A stretch of DNA of 64,000 nt from CAYXTI01 sp964468495 (GCA_964468495.1 CAYXTI010000016.1:1-64000); one strand, 5' to 3'; counted from the first letter of the stretch, positions 37,412 to 45,961 are shown. The notes: generated by a model not told the origin, from the letters alone. Numbers and translations are program-made.

Positions 37412-38308
37412 ATGAAAATAATTATTTTTTCTATCTTTATCTCATTATTATTGACATCATGTGATATTTCACGTCTATCCCCAGCTCCCATTATATATAA
37501 AAACCCAGATAATGATACAAAAAAAGAGGAATTAATAGAATTTGATAAAAAATCATCCTATATTTATGATGATGATGATGATGATGAAATTATATCATAT
37601 AAAAATAATAATGAGCAAAATAGCAGGGGAAGTAACCAAAAATTAAATAATGATACACCTACCATATCAGAACAAAAGGATATTGAATATAAAATTTATC
37701 ACCATGTTAAAAAAAACGAGACTATAAATGATATCATAAAGCAATATAATACTACTTTAGAGGAAATTATTATATTAAATGATTTAGATTTTCCTTATGA
37801 TTTAGAAGAATTCCAAATAATACAGGTAAAACCGAACAATAAAAATCTAACTAGTAAAAATAGTATAAAACATAAAAAAGAGCCAATAGATAAAACGATA
37901 TCATTTACAGAAGAAAAAAAAGAAATCAAATTTATATATCCAGTAATAGGAGATATTAGATCTTATTTTGGTACACGTAATAAAAATGGAGGAATCAATA
38001 AAGGAATTAATATTATTGCTAAACAAGGTACCCCTGTAAAATCAGCAACTAATGGAAAAGTATTTTATACAGGAGTTGATTCTATATTTGGAAACTTAGT
38101 TATCATACAAGTTGATAATAAAAATTTCTTTATTTCATACTCTCATCTAGAAAGTATTATAATAACTAAAAATTCCTTTATAAAACAAGGAGATATAATT
38201 GGATATGTAGGAAAAACTGGTGATGTTACATTTCCCCAATTACATTTTGCTATTAGAGAAGGTAAGATAGCTAAAGATCCTCTTCTATACCTACCTAAAA
38301 AAAATTAA
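37412..38308 (+). CDS. NlpD/EnvC-like LysM-M23 lipoprotein, catalytically degenerate
   Basis: A 298-residue lipoprotein. Lipobox LLTSC places the acylated Cys at residue 17. A low-complexity linker has six Asp in a row (53-58, from a GAT repeat). A LysM domain follows at about 92-140 and an M23 domain at about 175-295. The usual zinc ligands are altered: HxGxD reads NKGIN (196-200) and HLH reads QLH (277-279). This fits NlpD-type amidase activators, which bind but do not cut peptidoglycan. The 3' end overlaps the convergent MFS gene by 4 bases. Confidence 0.85.
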   Translation: MKIIIFSIFISLLLTSCDISRLSPAPIIYKNPDNDTKKEELIEFDKKSSYIYDDDDDDEIISYKNNNEQNSRGSNQKLNNDTPTISEQKDIEYKIYHHVKKNETINDIIKQYNTTLEEIIILNDLDFPYDLEEFQIIQVKPNNKNLTSKNSIKHKKEPIDKTISFTEEKKEIKFIYPVIGDIRSYFGTRNKNGGINKGINIIAKQGTPVKSATNGKVFYTGVDSIFGNLVIIQVDNKNFFISYSHLESIIITKNSFIKQGDIIGYVGKTGDVTFPQLHFAIREGKIAKDPLLYLPKKN

Positions 38309-39546
38309 CTTAAAAAAAATAAAGCACAAATAGAAAAAAAAGTAATAATCATAATATAGAAAGCAATATAAATATAATTATATGAAAAATAATATAAACT
38401 TAAACAAATAACAGGAGTAGTTTGTCCTATGATAGATTTACCTAATGCATTACCCATACCAATAATTAGGTATTTGTTATTATTATTAACCAACTTAGTA
38501 AGAAATATTCTAAAAGGAATAGTAAAAGTAATACCAATAATAATAATCCACAATCTAAAGAAAATTATATAACAAAAGGATGCTCCTTTGATAAAATACC
38601 AAATAGGAAAAAAAGTAAGAAAAAAAAATATAAGTATGTATCTCATTACCTTTAAAAGATTAAAACCTTTTATTACATAACCTATTATAGGCAAAGCCAA
38701 TATATCAATAAATAACAGTAAAACGTTAGACTCCATCATAACATTAAGACTAATATCTGTAATCAAAGGAACGAATGTATTAATTACTATAAAACCTATA
38801 TAATAAATAAGATAAGAAAAGCCAGACATAACAGCTACTAATAAGACAGTAATCTTATATTGCCAAAGAATTTTTATATTAGTAATAAAATCAAATTGAA
38901 AAGGTAGAGGAGAGTGTAATAGATAGGTTTTCTTTATAGTTAAAGAAAATAAAATATATCCAATAACACCTAAAAAGCTAGATAAAAAAAATGGAACTCT
39001 CCAATAATAATTAGGTTGACTAGAATTAATAACTAATACTGATACAATAGAAGCAAATATTGTTGCCCCTATACTAACCATTTGATATAAATAGGAAGCC
39101 ATAATAGCTGATTTTTTTATTTTATTATTAATAACATATAATTCAGCAATAGTACTTCCTCCTGAAGAACAAATAGCTTCTAAAAATTTTAATATAATTA
39201 ATGTAAAAGGGGCAATTATATTTATTGCTTGATATGTTGGGATAATTGCAATTAATAATGAAACAATAATAGCTCCGATTATTGAATAAGAAAAAATAAT
39301 TATAGGGTGATAAGATCTAGTCAACACAGCAAAAAGAAAAGCCCCTAAAGGTCTAGCAAAAATTGAAAATATAATTAAAGTATAAGTTATTATTATAGAA
39401 AGCAATTTATTGTCAGTAGGAAAAAAAAGTGAAGCTAAAACAGGTACTAAAAAAGTGTATACAGAACGAATAAAACTATCAATAGAATGACAAATAAGAA
39501 TAAAATAATCAGTCTTAGACAATTTCTGCATCTTCTTTAAAGTCAT
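38305..39546 (-). CDS. MFS transporter, metabolite:H+ symporter (ProP-like)
   Basis: A 413-residue protein with about 12 membrane helices. Features are the N-terminal YTFLVPVLASLFFP, the loop ARPLGAFLFAVL, and FLEAICSSGGSTIAELYV after helix 4, which corresponds to the G-rich region of the ProP/MHS family (there GGE in the equivalent place). Rickettsiales carry many ProP-like genes for import of host osmolytes or other metabolites; the substrate cannot be inferred. The helix 2-3 loop is altered from the usual GxxxDRxGRR to SYHPIII. Confidence 0.8.
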   Translation of the reverse strand: MTLKKMQKLSKTDYFILICHSIDSFIRSVYTFLVPVLASLFFPTDNKLLSIIITYTLIIFSIFARPLGAFLFAVLTRSYHPIIIFSYSIIGAIIVSLLIAIIPTYQAINIIAPFTLIILKFLEAICSSGGSTIAELYVINNKIKKSAIMASYLYQMVSIGATIFASIVSVLVINSSQPNYYWRVPFFLSSFLGVIGYILFSLTIKKTYLLHSPLPFQFDFITNIKILWQYKITVLLVAVMSGFSYLIYYIGFIVINTFVPLITDISLNVMMESNVLLLFIDILALPIIGYVIKGFNLLKVMRYILIFFFLTFFPIWYFIKGASFCYIIFFRLWIIIIGITFTIPFRIFLTKLVNNNNKYLIIGMGNALGKSIIGQTTPVICLSLYYFSYNYIYIAFYIMIITFFSICALFFLS

Positions 39547-39987
39547 ACTATATAAAATTTATTCATATAACCATACTAGTTATTCAATTAGTTATTAACA
39601 AGATTAAGATTTTATAGTAATATTATACAAACAACCTCACTGCATAGTCTTTAATAAAAACTTATTAAAGACTATAGACTGCACGATTATCTTTAAAATT
39701 TATCACATACAACAGAATAATGCTATATATATTAAATAAAATAATCTATGGCTAATTTATAGAAGACTAACAATTAAAATTCATTGTATCTTAAAACAAT
39801 GTAGCTACTGCTCGCCTTATTCCTTTATTTACTTTAAGAAATTAAAGATTCAAGTAATAATTTTTTATAGACAAAAATGACTATTATGCTATTCTGTAAT
39901 ATTGGGGCTATGGATAAAAAATTATTAGCTATAAGACAATATTTCAGTTATTATTAACTAATAATTAATGAATAACTAATAAAACAT
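39547..39987. other. Intergenic spacer with a strong hairpin
   Basis: This 441-bp stretch between divergent genes has no credible ORF. It holds a 14-bp perfect hairpin at 39644-39675 and a smaller one, CATTGT...ACAATG, near 39783-39802. The slightly more G+C-rich block gtagctactgctcgcc follows the second hairpin. The promoters of both neighbours should lie here. An unrecognised small RNA is possible. Confidence 0.5.
39644..39675. repeat. Perfect 14-bp stem hairpin with 4-base loop
   Basis: ATAGTCTTTAATAA and its exact reverse complement flank the loop AAAC. No T-tract follows on either side, so it is not a standard terminator. It is the strongest hairpin noticed among the gene-free spacers. 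Confidence 0.75.
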
Positions 39988-41304
39988 ATGTTTTACAATA
40001 TTAAACAAACAGCACGTTTTCAAAAATACATAATTATAATCGCAATATGCTGTATAATATTATTAATATTGATTCATAACAATATTAATGGTTATGTAGA
40101 TAATTTTTTTAATAAAATAGAAAGTAGTTTTACTGATAACACTTCACAGCAAAAAAAAATAACAAAAGAAAAGTCTAATCAAATTAATTACACAGTTATT
40201 GTAAAAAAAGGAGATAATTTAATTAAGATTTTAGAACAACAACATATAATAAGATCCGATATTAATAAACTAGTAGAATTAGCACATAAAGAACCAATAT
40301 TATCGAAACTCCAAATAGGACAGAAAATAGTATTTTACTATAAAAATAAAAATAATAGGCTTTCAATAAAGAAAATATCAATCACAATTTTACCTAATAA
40401 AGAAATTAACCTTATTAAAAGTGATAATGTTTTTTTTCTTAGTTATAAGACCTATAATTTCAATAAATTTATTACAAAAAAAACACTATTAATAGAATCA
40501 TCAATAAATGATACTCTTAATAAATTGGGGGTATCTACTAAAAATATTAATAAATTAATTAATGCTTTTAGTAATGAAGTAAATTTTAAAAGAGACATAA
40601 AAAAAGGCGATAAGATTACATTGATTATTGAAAAATTTGTAAATGAAAATAATAACTTTTCTCATTATGGATCAATATTATTTGCTTCTCTAAATATCTC
40701 TGGTCAAGAACATAAAATATACCAATATGATCAAGGGAAAAACTCAAAACACGATTATTTTTCTGAACATGGACAAAGCTTACAAAAGATTAAGCTACAA
40801 AATCCTATTAAACAACCTACAAGAATTTCATCATATTATGGATTAAGAACTCATCCTATATCAGGTAAACGTGTAATGCATAAAGGAATAGATTTTGCTG
40901 CACCAGTAGGCACTCCTATACATGCTACTGCTAAAGGAGTAATTGAATTTTTAGGATGGAAAATAGGGTATGGAAATTTAATTCAAATTAAACATAACAA
41001 TAATACATCGACACTATATGCTCATATTTCAAAATTTACTCCAAGATTAAAGAAAGGTTTAAAAATAAAGCAAGGAGAAATAATAGGATATGTGGGTATT
41101 AGTGGTAAAGTAACAGGACCTCATTTACACTACGAGGTAAAAATTAATGGTAAAAATGTAAATCCAATTAATTTTGATTATAACCAAAATATAATATTAG
41201 CTTCAACACAATTTAAAAAATATAAAGAAGAAATTGATAAATTAAATACAAAGTTGAATGTTATAGTAGAACTTGCTGAGGCAGATATTAATCATTTGAA
41301 ATAA
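39988..41304 (+). CDS. M23 family peptidoglycan endopeptidase (MepM-like)
   Basis: A 438-residue protein with an N-terminal membrane anchor (about 13-30), a LysM/OapA-like segment (YTVIVKKGDNLIKIL, about 68-82) and a C-terminal M23 domain. All zinc ligands are present: His298 and Asp302 (MHKGIDFAAP), His346 (LYAHIS) and His379-x-His381 (GPHLHYEV). It should cut peptide cross-links for cell-wall growth. It is the active counterpart of the degenerate M23 lipoprotein at 37412-38308. lspA follows after 22 bases. Confidence 0.92.
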   Translation: MFYNIKQTARFQKYIIIIAICCIILLILIHNNINGYVDNFFNKIESSFTDNTSQQKKITKEKSNQINYTVIVKKGDNLIKILEQQHIIRSDINKLVELAHKEPILSKLQIGQKIVFYYKNKNNRLSIKKISITILPNKEINLIKSDNVFFLSYKTYNFNKFITKKTLLIESSINDTLNKLGVSTKNINKLINAFSNEVNFKRDIKKGDKITLIIEKFVNENNNFSHYGSILFASLNISGQEHKIYQYDQGKNSKHDYFSEHGQSLQKIKLQNPIKQPTRISSYYGLRTHPISGKRVMHKGIDFAAPVGTPIHATAKGVIEFLGWKIGYGNLIQIKHNNNTSTLYAHISKFTPRLKKGLKIKQGEIIGYVGISGKVTGPHLHYEVKINGKNVNPINFDYNQNIILASTQFKKYKEEIDKLNTKLNVIVELAEADINHLK

Positions 41305-41326
41305 AAAAAATAATATTTATATAAAA

Positions 41327-41869
41327 ATGATAAAAAAATTAAGGCCTTATATATATTTGTTATATATATCTATACTTATAATATTTGACCAAATAAGTAA
41401 AAACTTTTTTATATGTTATTTAAAAACAAAACCATTTTTTATATATAAAGTTACTCCATTTTTAAATATGGTATATGTATGGAATTATGGTATAAGTTTT
41501 GGTATTTTTAATAAATACCAACAACATAGTAATATAGTATTCATTATAATAAATAGTATAACAATTTGTTATTTATTATATTGGATTAAAAGTAATACAA
41601 CAAAGACCTATCTCTTTATAAGTACAATACTTATAACTGCTGGGGCAATTAGTAATGTTATAGACAGAGTGATAAAAGGAGCAGTGTTCGATTTTATATT
41701 ATTACATTATAACAACGATATATTTTTTCCAGTTTTTAACTTAGCTGATTTTATGATAAGTTTAGGAATAATTATTATATTATATAATGTTTATATAAAA
41801 AAGAACTTGAAAAATAATAAAACTCATACTAGACTGGGGTCTAATTTTAAAAAAAAAATTAGAAAATAA
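41327..41869 (+). CDS. lspA: Lipoprotein signal peptidase (signal peptidase II)
   Basis: A 180-residue protein with four membrane helices. The two catalytic aspartates lie in AISNVIDRVIKGAVFDF and FNLADFMISLG, the conserved LspA C and D boxes. An early DQISK motif is also present. It removes signal peptides from diacylated prolipoproteins. A small lipoprotein gene lies directly downstream and would be one of its substrates. The C-terminus is Lys/Asn-rich and slightly longer than usual. Confidence 0.95.
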   Translation: MIKKLRPYIYLLYISILIIFDQISKNFFICYLKTKPFFIYKVTPFLNMVYVWNYGISFGIFNKYQQHSNIVFIIINSITICYLLYWIKSNTTKTYLFISTILITAGAISNVIDRVIKGAVFDFILLHYNNDIFFPVFNLADFMISLGIIIILYNVYIKKNLKNNKTHTRLGSNFKKKIRK

Positions 41870-41899
41870 CTTTTATTAAGTCTAACGTTAATTAGTTTA

Positions 41900-42172
41900 A
41901 TGTTAAAAAGATCCTTATTTTTAATAATAGTAATTCATCTTGCTGGATGCGTATCAGAATTAAACCATAAAAATAAAGAAGAAAACAATCTAGATACTCC
42001 TTCATTTTTCTATTCAAAAGATTTAGATTATTTTCAAAAACAATTAGATCAAGAAGAGGATTATAAAAAACTTACTTCAAGTGAAAAAGAAATATTAAAG
42101 CTAATTGATCAACAAATAGAAAAAAATACTCAAAAAAACTACCTTTTAAAGAAAAAAGCTTTTAAAAACTAG
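41900..42172 (+). CDS. Small lipoprotein downstream of lspA (possible reduced DUF3035/BamF type)
   Basis: A 90-residue protein with signal peptide and lipobox HLAGC (Cys at 17). It is then hydrophilic, rich in Glu, Lys and Gln, ending in a helix LTSSEKEILKLIDQQIEKN. In many Alphaproteobacteria the gene after lspA encodes a DUF3035 lipoprotein (BamF) of the BAM complex. Position and lipobox agree with that, but sequence similarity is too slight to prove it. Confidence 0.6.
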   Translation: MLKRSLFLIIVIHLAGCVSELNHKNKEENNLDTPSFFYSKDLDYFQKQLDQEEDYKKLTSSEKEILKLIDQQIEKNTQKNYLLKKKAFKN

Positions 42173-42279
42173 TTTGATAAAACCCAAATAAAAAACAGTA
42201 ATAAATACTGTAAAAATTAAGATAAATACTATATCTCTCAAATTTTAGTGCTATAAGTAACGTAAGATTTTCTCTATTT

Positions 42280-42399
42280 ATGAAAAAAAAAATAAATCGT
42301 ATTACACAAAAACAAAAAGCAAAAAACTATTTATTAATGCTGTTAATAATAATACTATTATTATTAATTTACTCTGCAACAATAATTAAATTATCCTAA
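42280..42399 (+). CDS. CoxF-like single-helix mini-protein
   Basis: A 39-codon frame: a basic N-terminus (MKKKINRITQKQKAKN), one membrane helix (about 18-35) and the end YSATIIKLS. It resembles the CoxF protein of alphaproteobacterial cytochrome c oxidase operons, which has a charged Arg/Lys N-terminus, one helix and a terminal YVVTIVKLG-like motif. No cox genes are nearby. The family call rests on shape and the last few residues. A 9-bp hairpin follows immediately. Confidence 0.5.
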   Translation: MKKKINRITQKQKAKNYLLMLLIIILLLLIYSATIIKLS

Positions 42400-42401
42400 A
42401 T

Positions 42402-42428
42402 TAAGTATTTATTTATAAAAAATACTTA
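42402..42428 (+). terminator. Hairpin after the CoxF-like gene
   Basis: TAAGTATTT and AAATACTTA form a 9-bp stem around a 9-base loop, beginning 3 bases after the stop codon. No T-run follows, so termination is uncertain. Confidence 0.35.
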
Positions 42429-42581
42429 AATATAAATCACATATATTTGTATATACTATCACTATTTAGATACTAATAATTAGTTAATTTAATTAAATAT
42501 AAAAATATATTCATTGTTATTTAATTCAAACTAATATAAAATTCACCCTGTTGAGTTTTTTAATTAATAATATAAATAACA

Positions 42582-42932
42582 ATGTTTAAACATATATTAC
42601 CACCATCTTTTTTATTATTAATTGTTCTAATAACAACAACTAGTAGTTTGGCAAATTCAGCTTTTGAAGTCAATCTGCATATTAAAGAACATAAATTTTA
42701 TCCTGATATCATAGAAGTTCCCACTAAAAAAAAGATTATACTTTATGTTTACAATGATGATAAATCAATAGAAGAATTTGAAAGTCATGACTTAAAAAGA
42801 GAAAAAATAATCTTAGGAGGGTCATATGCAAAAATTATTCTTCCTCCTTTAAAAGAAGGAAGATATAAGTTTTTTGGAGATTTCCATCAAGAAATAGCAA
42901 AGGGCGAAATAATAGTAAAATCAAATGATTAA
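42582..42932 (+). CDS. Periplasmic cupredoxin-domain protein, EfeO-type, partner of FTR1
   Basis: A 116-residue protein with a signal peptide (cleavage near LANSA, about residues 24-27) and a single cupredoxin fold. The motif SIEEFESHDLKREKIIL followed by LKEGRYKFFGDFHQE is that of the N-terminal domain of EfeO and related FTR1 partners. It has no Cys and only the initiator Met, so a blue-copper site is unlikely. The acidic/His residues would suit iron or copper binding at the permease entrance. The FTR1 gene starts 6 bases downstream. Confidence 0.82.
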   Translation: MFKHILPPSFLLLIVLITTTSSLANSAFEVNLHIKEHKFYPDIIEVPTKKKIILYVYNDDKSIEEFESHDLKREKIILGGSYAKIILPPLKEGRYKFFGDFHQEIAKGEIIVKSND

Positions 42933-42938
42933 AATATT

Positions 42939-44303
42939 ATGAGCATATTTAAAATAGCTATTATCATTTTTCGAGAATTTCTTGAAATAGTGTTATTAAT
43001 AGGTATAATAATGGCTGCAACAAAACATATACATAAATCTAAATTTTATATAAATATTGGATGTATAATAGGAGGTGCATTATCTTTAATTTTTGCTTTT
43101 TTTGCTCAAATAATAAGCAATCTATATGGAGGATTAGGTAATGAAATAATAAATTCATCTATATTGTTTATTACTGCTATAATTATTAGTTATACTATCA
43201 TTTGGATGCAAAGCTATACTAAAAAAATTAAGCATCAATTAGGTAATTTGTCTAATAAATTAAATAAAGGTAAATCTAGCTATTTAATGTTAGTAATAAT
43301 AGCTGCAACTACTATTCTCAGAGAAGGCAGTGAAATAATATTATTTATTTATAGTATTACTTATGCAGAACAAGTAAAATTTATTAATTATATACTAGGA
43401 ATAATATTTGGTGGAGGTTTAGGACTATTAACAGGAGTAGCCTTATACTTAGGATTGATTACTGCTAGCAGACAATATATTTTCAAAATATCAACTATAC
43501 TACTTATATTAATAGCCAGTAGTCTTGCATCTCAAGCAATTGTTATACTTTCATCAGCTGGCATCATTAATTTTTTAAATGAACAATTATGGGATAGTAG
43601 CTGGATCATATCTAGTGATAGTATTTTTGGAAAAATTCTTAATGTAATTATTGGTTATGATGAAAAGCCTAACGTATTGCAATTTACTGTATATGTATTA
43701 ATGCTAATGTTAAATATTATTTTAATTAATAGAAAAAAATTAGTTATGCAAAAAAAATTATTAAAACTAATAGCAGAATTAGGACCCATGTTAACATTTA
43801 TTATTGGTTATAAAATTACTTATAATATAGTTAGTGCTACCTTATATACTTTAATTGCGGCAATCATTGGTATGGTTTTAAGTTATATTAGTAACAAAAA
43901 AATTACTAAATTTAGTATATTAGTTTTTCTCATATTAGCAATTTCTTCTACTTTAACATTAATTAGCGGAAATGGTATGTTTATAAAAATTAAAACTACA
44001 ATAGCATATTGTATTTTTGGTATCATTTTATTAATTAGTAACATAAAAAATAAACCATTTTTACAAGTAACACTACAACAAATAATAGAATTAAAATCCA
44101 TAACACACTGGAAATATTTAAATTCAAGATTAATGTGGTTTGCTTTATCTATGGCTATTCTAAATGAAATTGTATGGAGAAATTATTCTGATAGCAGTTG
44201 GGTAAATTATAAAGTATTCATAGTTGTTCCATTAACTTTAGTATTTTGTATATTACAAATTCCTTACATTATAAAGCATAAGGTAGATAAAACTAATAAT
44301 TAA
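42939..44303 (+). CDS. FTR1 iron permease fused to YciB (septation protein A)
   Basis: A 454-residue membrane protein made of two complete families. Residues 1-269 are FTR1 with both iron-transport motifs REFLE (12-16) and REGSE (128-132) and seven helices. Residues 270-454 match YciB/IspZ over its full length: KLLKLIAELGPMLTFIIGYK, GNGMFIKIKTTIAYCIFGI, NKPFLQ, WVNYKVFIVVPLTLVFCILQ. The join has no stop codon. Met270 (ATG at 43746) is where a free YciB would start. FTR1 takes up Fe; YciB acts in envelope synthesis and division. I know of no such fusion. Confidence 0.88.
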   Translation: MSIFKIAIIIFREFLEIVLLIGIIMAATKHIHKSKFYINIGCIIGGALSLIFAFFAQIISNLYGGLGNEIINSSILFITAIIISYTIIWMQSYTKKIKHQLGNLSNKLNKGKSSYLMLVIIAATTILREGSEIILFIYSITYAEQVKFINYILGIIFGGGLGLLTGVALYLGLITASRQYIFKISTILLILIASSLASQAIVILSSAGIINFLNEQLWDSSWIISSDSIFGKILNVIIGYDEKPNVLQFTVYVLMLMLNIILINRKKLVMQKKLLKLIAELGPMLTFIIGYKITYNIVSATLYTLIAAIIGMVLSYISNKKITKFSILVFLILAISSTLTLISGNGMFIKIKTTIAYCIFGIILLISNIKNKPFLQVTLQQIIELKSITHWKYLNSRLMWFALSMAILNEIVWRNYSDSSWVNYKVFIVVPLTLVFCILQIPYIIKHKVDKTNN

Positions 44304-44341
44304 ATGTAAAGTAAGATTAATATTATAATAATTTTTTATAT

Positions 44342-45196
44342 ATGAAATACATTAAAATTATATTATTTATTCTAACAATGACTATTTATCATAGTTATAG
44401 TGATAATAATGAAGAAGAAAAAAAGAAAATTCAAGAATATATAGAAAATATTATTAAAAACAATGATATAATCTTTAATAGTAAAACTCCTAATCAAGAA
44501 AAAATTATTAGCATAGGTAATATACTTAAAAAACATTTAGATTTACAATGGATATCAAAATATGTTTTAGGGCAACATAGAAATAAGCTACTTAAAGAAG
44601 AAGTTAATAAATTTACTGAAGTTTATTCAAAATATTTAATTACAAAATTAACTAATTTATTAATAAAATATAGTAAAGAAAAATTTATTATTTATAAAAT
44701 TCAAAAAATAGATAATACATTTTATTCAGTTTTAATAGATATAACACAACCTAAATTCAATAATGTAATAAGAATTGAATATATAATACGCAATATTAAC
44801 TCCGTTTATTTAATATCTGATATAATATATGAAGGTATTAGTATAATTAATAATCATAGAACTGAGTTTAATAACATTATTAATAATAACGGAATTAAAT
44901 TTTTAATTAAGGAATTAAATAAAAAAACAACTGAAATTAATTTTGCTATGATATATAAAGTTCATAATCTAAAAAAAGCACAAGAATTTCTTACATTAAC
45001 TAAGAATAATAACATTACTCTTACTAATGTTGCTGGTAGTTCTAGATATTATGGTATGCGTGTTTTAGACTATATTTTTTATAGTTTAAAAAAGGAATTT
45101 TCTTCAAAAATTAAGAACATTATTGTAGATGTAAAAGGTGATTATCCTTCTTTTATTACAGCAAAAAAGCTAGGATATACTAACATCTTATATTAA
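44342..45196 (+). CDS. MlaC-like phospholipid-binding protein with an extra C-terminal domain
   Basis: A 284-residue protein. After a signal peptide (about 1-20), residues 25-200 match the MlaC/Ttg2D family: LDLQWISKYVLGQHRNKL, VNKFTEVYSKYLITKLTNLL and the closing VYLISDIIYEGISIINNHRTEFNNII. MlaC shuttles phospholipids between outer and inner membrane. Residues 202-284 form a separate alpha/beta unit (AMIYKVHNLKKAQEFLTL, ITLTNVAGSSRYYG, NIIVDVKGDYPSF) not part of normal MlaC. It recalls small stand-alone alphaproteobacterial proteins with a DCGD-like motif, though I cannot verify this. No mlaEFD genes are in the window. Confidence 0.8.
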   Translation: MKYIKIILFILTMTIYHSYSDNNEEEKKKIQEYIENIIKNNDIIFNSKTPNQEKIISIGNILKKHLDLQWISKYVLGQHRNKLLKEEVNKFTEVYSKYLITKLTNLLIKYSKEKFIIYKIQKIDNTFYSVLIDITQPKFNNVIRIEYIIRNINSVYLISDIIYEGISIINNHRTEFNNIINNNGIKFLIKELNKKTTEINFAMIYKVHNLKKAQEFLTLTKNNNITLTNVAGSSRYYGMRVLDYIFYSLKKEFSSKIKNIIVDVKGDYPSFITAKKLGYTNILY

Positions 45197-45246
45197 TAAA
45201 AATATATAAGAGATATTACAACTGTAATTGTATAAACATAAAACTA

Positions 45247-45513
45247 CTAAAATTTTAACTTTTTAGATAAACGGCTTATTATTCTAGATGCCGTCCCTTT
45301 TTTTATAATACTCTTTACTACACCCTTCATTATCTCAGACTGAGCTCTAATAAAATACTCTTTAGATAATTCCTGAGATTTTAAAGAACTATCTTGAACT
45401 GCTTTTAGAACTTGCTTTATATAAGTTTTAATTTTTGATTTCCTACTTTTATTTATAAAGGTTCTTTTTTTTATCTTCTTTATGCTATTCTTAGCAGATA
45501 AATGATGCGCCAT
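45247..45513 (-). CDS. rpsT: 30S ribosomal protein S20
   Basis: An 88-residue Lys/Ser-rich helical protein starting MAHHLSAKNSIKKIKKRT, the S20 signature. S20 binds the 5' domain of 16S rRNA early in assembly. It lies 22 bases after rplQ on the same strand, so it ends the ribosomal operon. This is an unusual place, since rpsT is normally a separate gene. Confidence 0.95.
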   Translation of the reverse strand: MAHHLSAKNSIKKIKKRTFINKSRKSKIKTYIKQVLKAVQDSSLKSQELSKEYFIRAQSEIMKGVVKSIIKKGTASRIISRLSKKLKF

Positions 45514-45535
45514 TATAATTAACTTAACCTATCTT

Positions 45536-45961
45536 TTATTTATTATCCTTTATATTGTTATTATCGTTATTAATTTTAGTAACTACTCCACCCTTTACTG
45601 AATGATCCCTATCAACAAATTCAATATAAGACATTGCAGTTCTATCACCATAACGAAAACCACTCCTTACAATCCTTGTATAACCACCTAATCTATTTTT
45701 ATAACGTACAGCTAAAATAGATATTAATTTTTCGACAGCTTCACTATTATTAATTTTAGAAATAATAAACCTTCTGGTAGAAAGAGTAGCTTTTCTTGCT
45801 TTAGTAACTAACTTTTCAACATAAGGTCGTAACTCTTTTGCTTTATAAATAGTAGTTTTTATTTGTTCATTCATAATTAATGCCACAGCCATATTAGCAA
45901 ACATAGCTTTCCTATGGCTGCTAGTAACATTAAGCTTTCTACCTTTAATTTTATGACGCAT
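45536..45961 (-). CDS. rplQ: 50S ribosomal protein L17
   Basis: A 141-residue protein beginning MRHKIKGRKLNVTSSHRKAM, with AKELRPYVEKLVTKA and the GGYTRIVRSGFRYGD motif. It follows rpoA as in the alpha operon, but after an unusually long 151-base gap with a hairpin. The Asp/Asn-rich tail (INNDNNNIKDNK) is longer than in the shortest L17 proteins. Confidence 0.97.
   Translation of the reverse strand: MRHKIKGRKLNVTSSHRKAMFANMAVALIMNEQIKTTIYKAKELRPYVEKLVTKARKATLSTRRFIISKINNSEAVEKLISILAVRYKNRLGGYTRIVRSGFRYGDRTAMSYIEFVDRDHSVKGGVVTKINNDNNNIKDNK

Noticed and set aside
42582..42932. Classical blue-copper protein
   Set aside because: The cupredoxin domain has no Cys, and its only Met is the initiator, so the normal type 1 copper ligands are missing. 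It fits the EfeO-type domain better.
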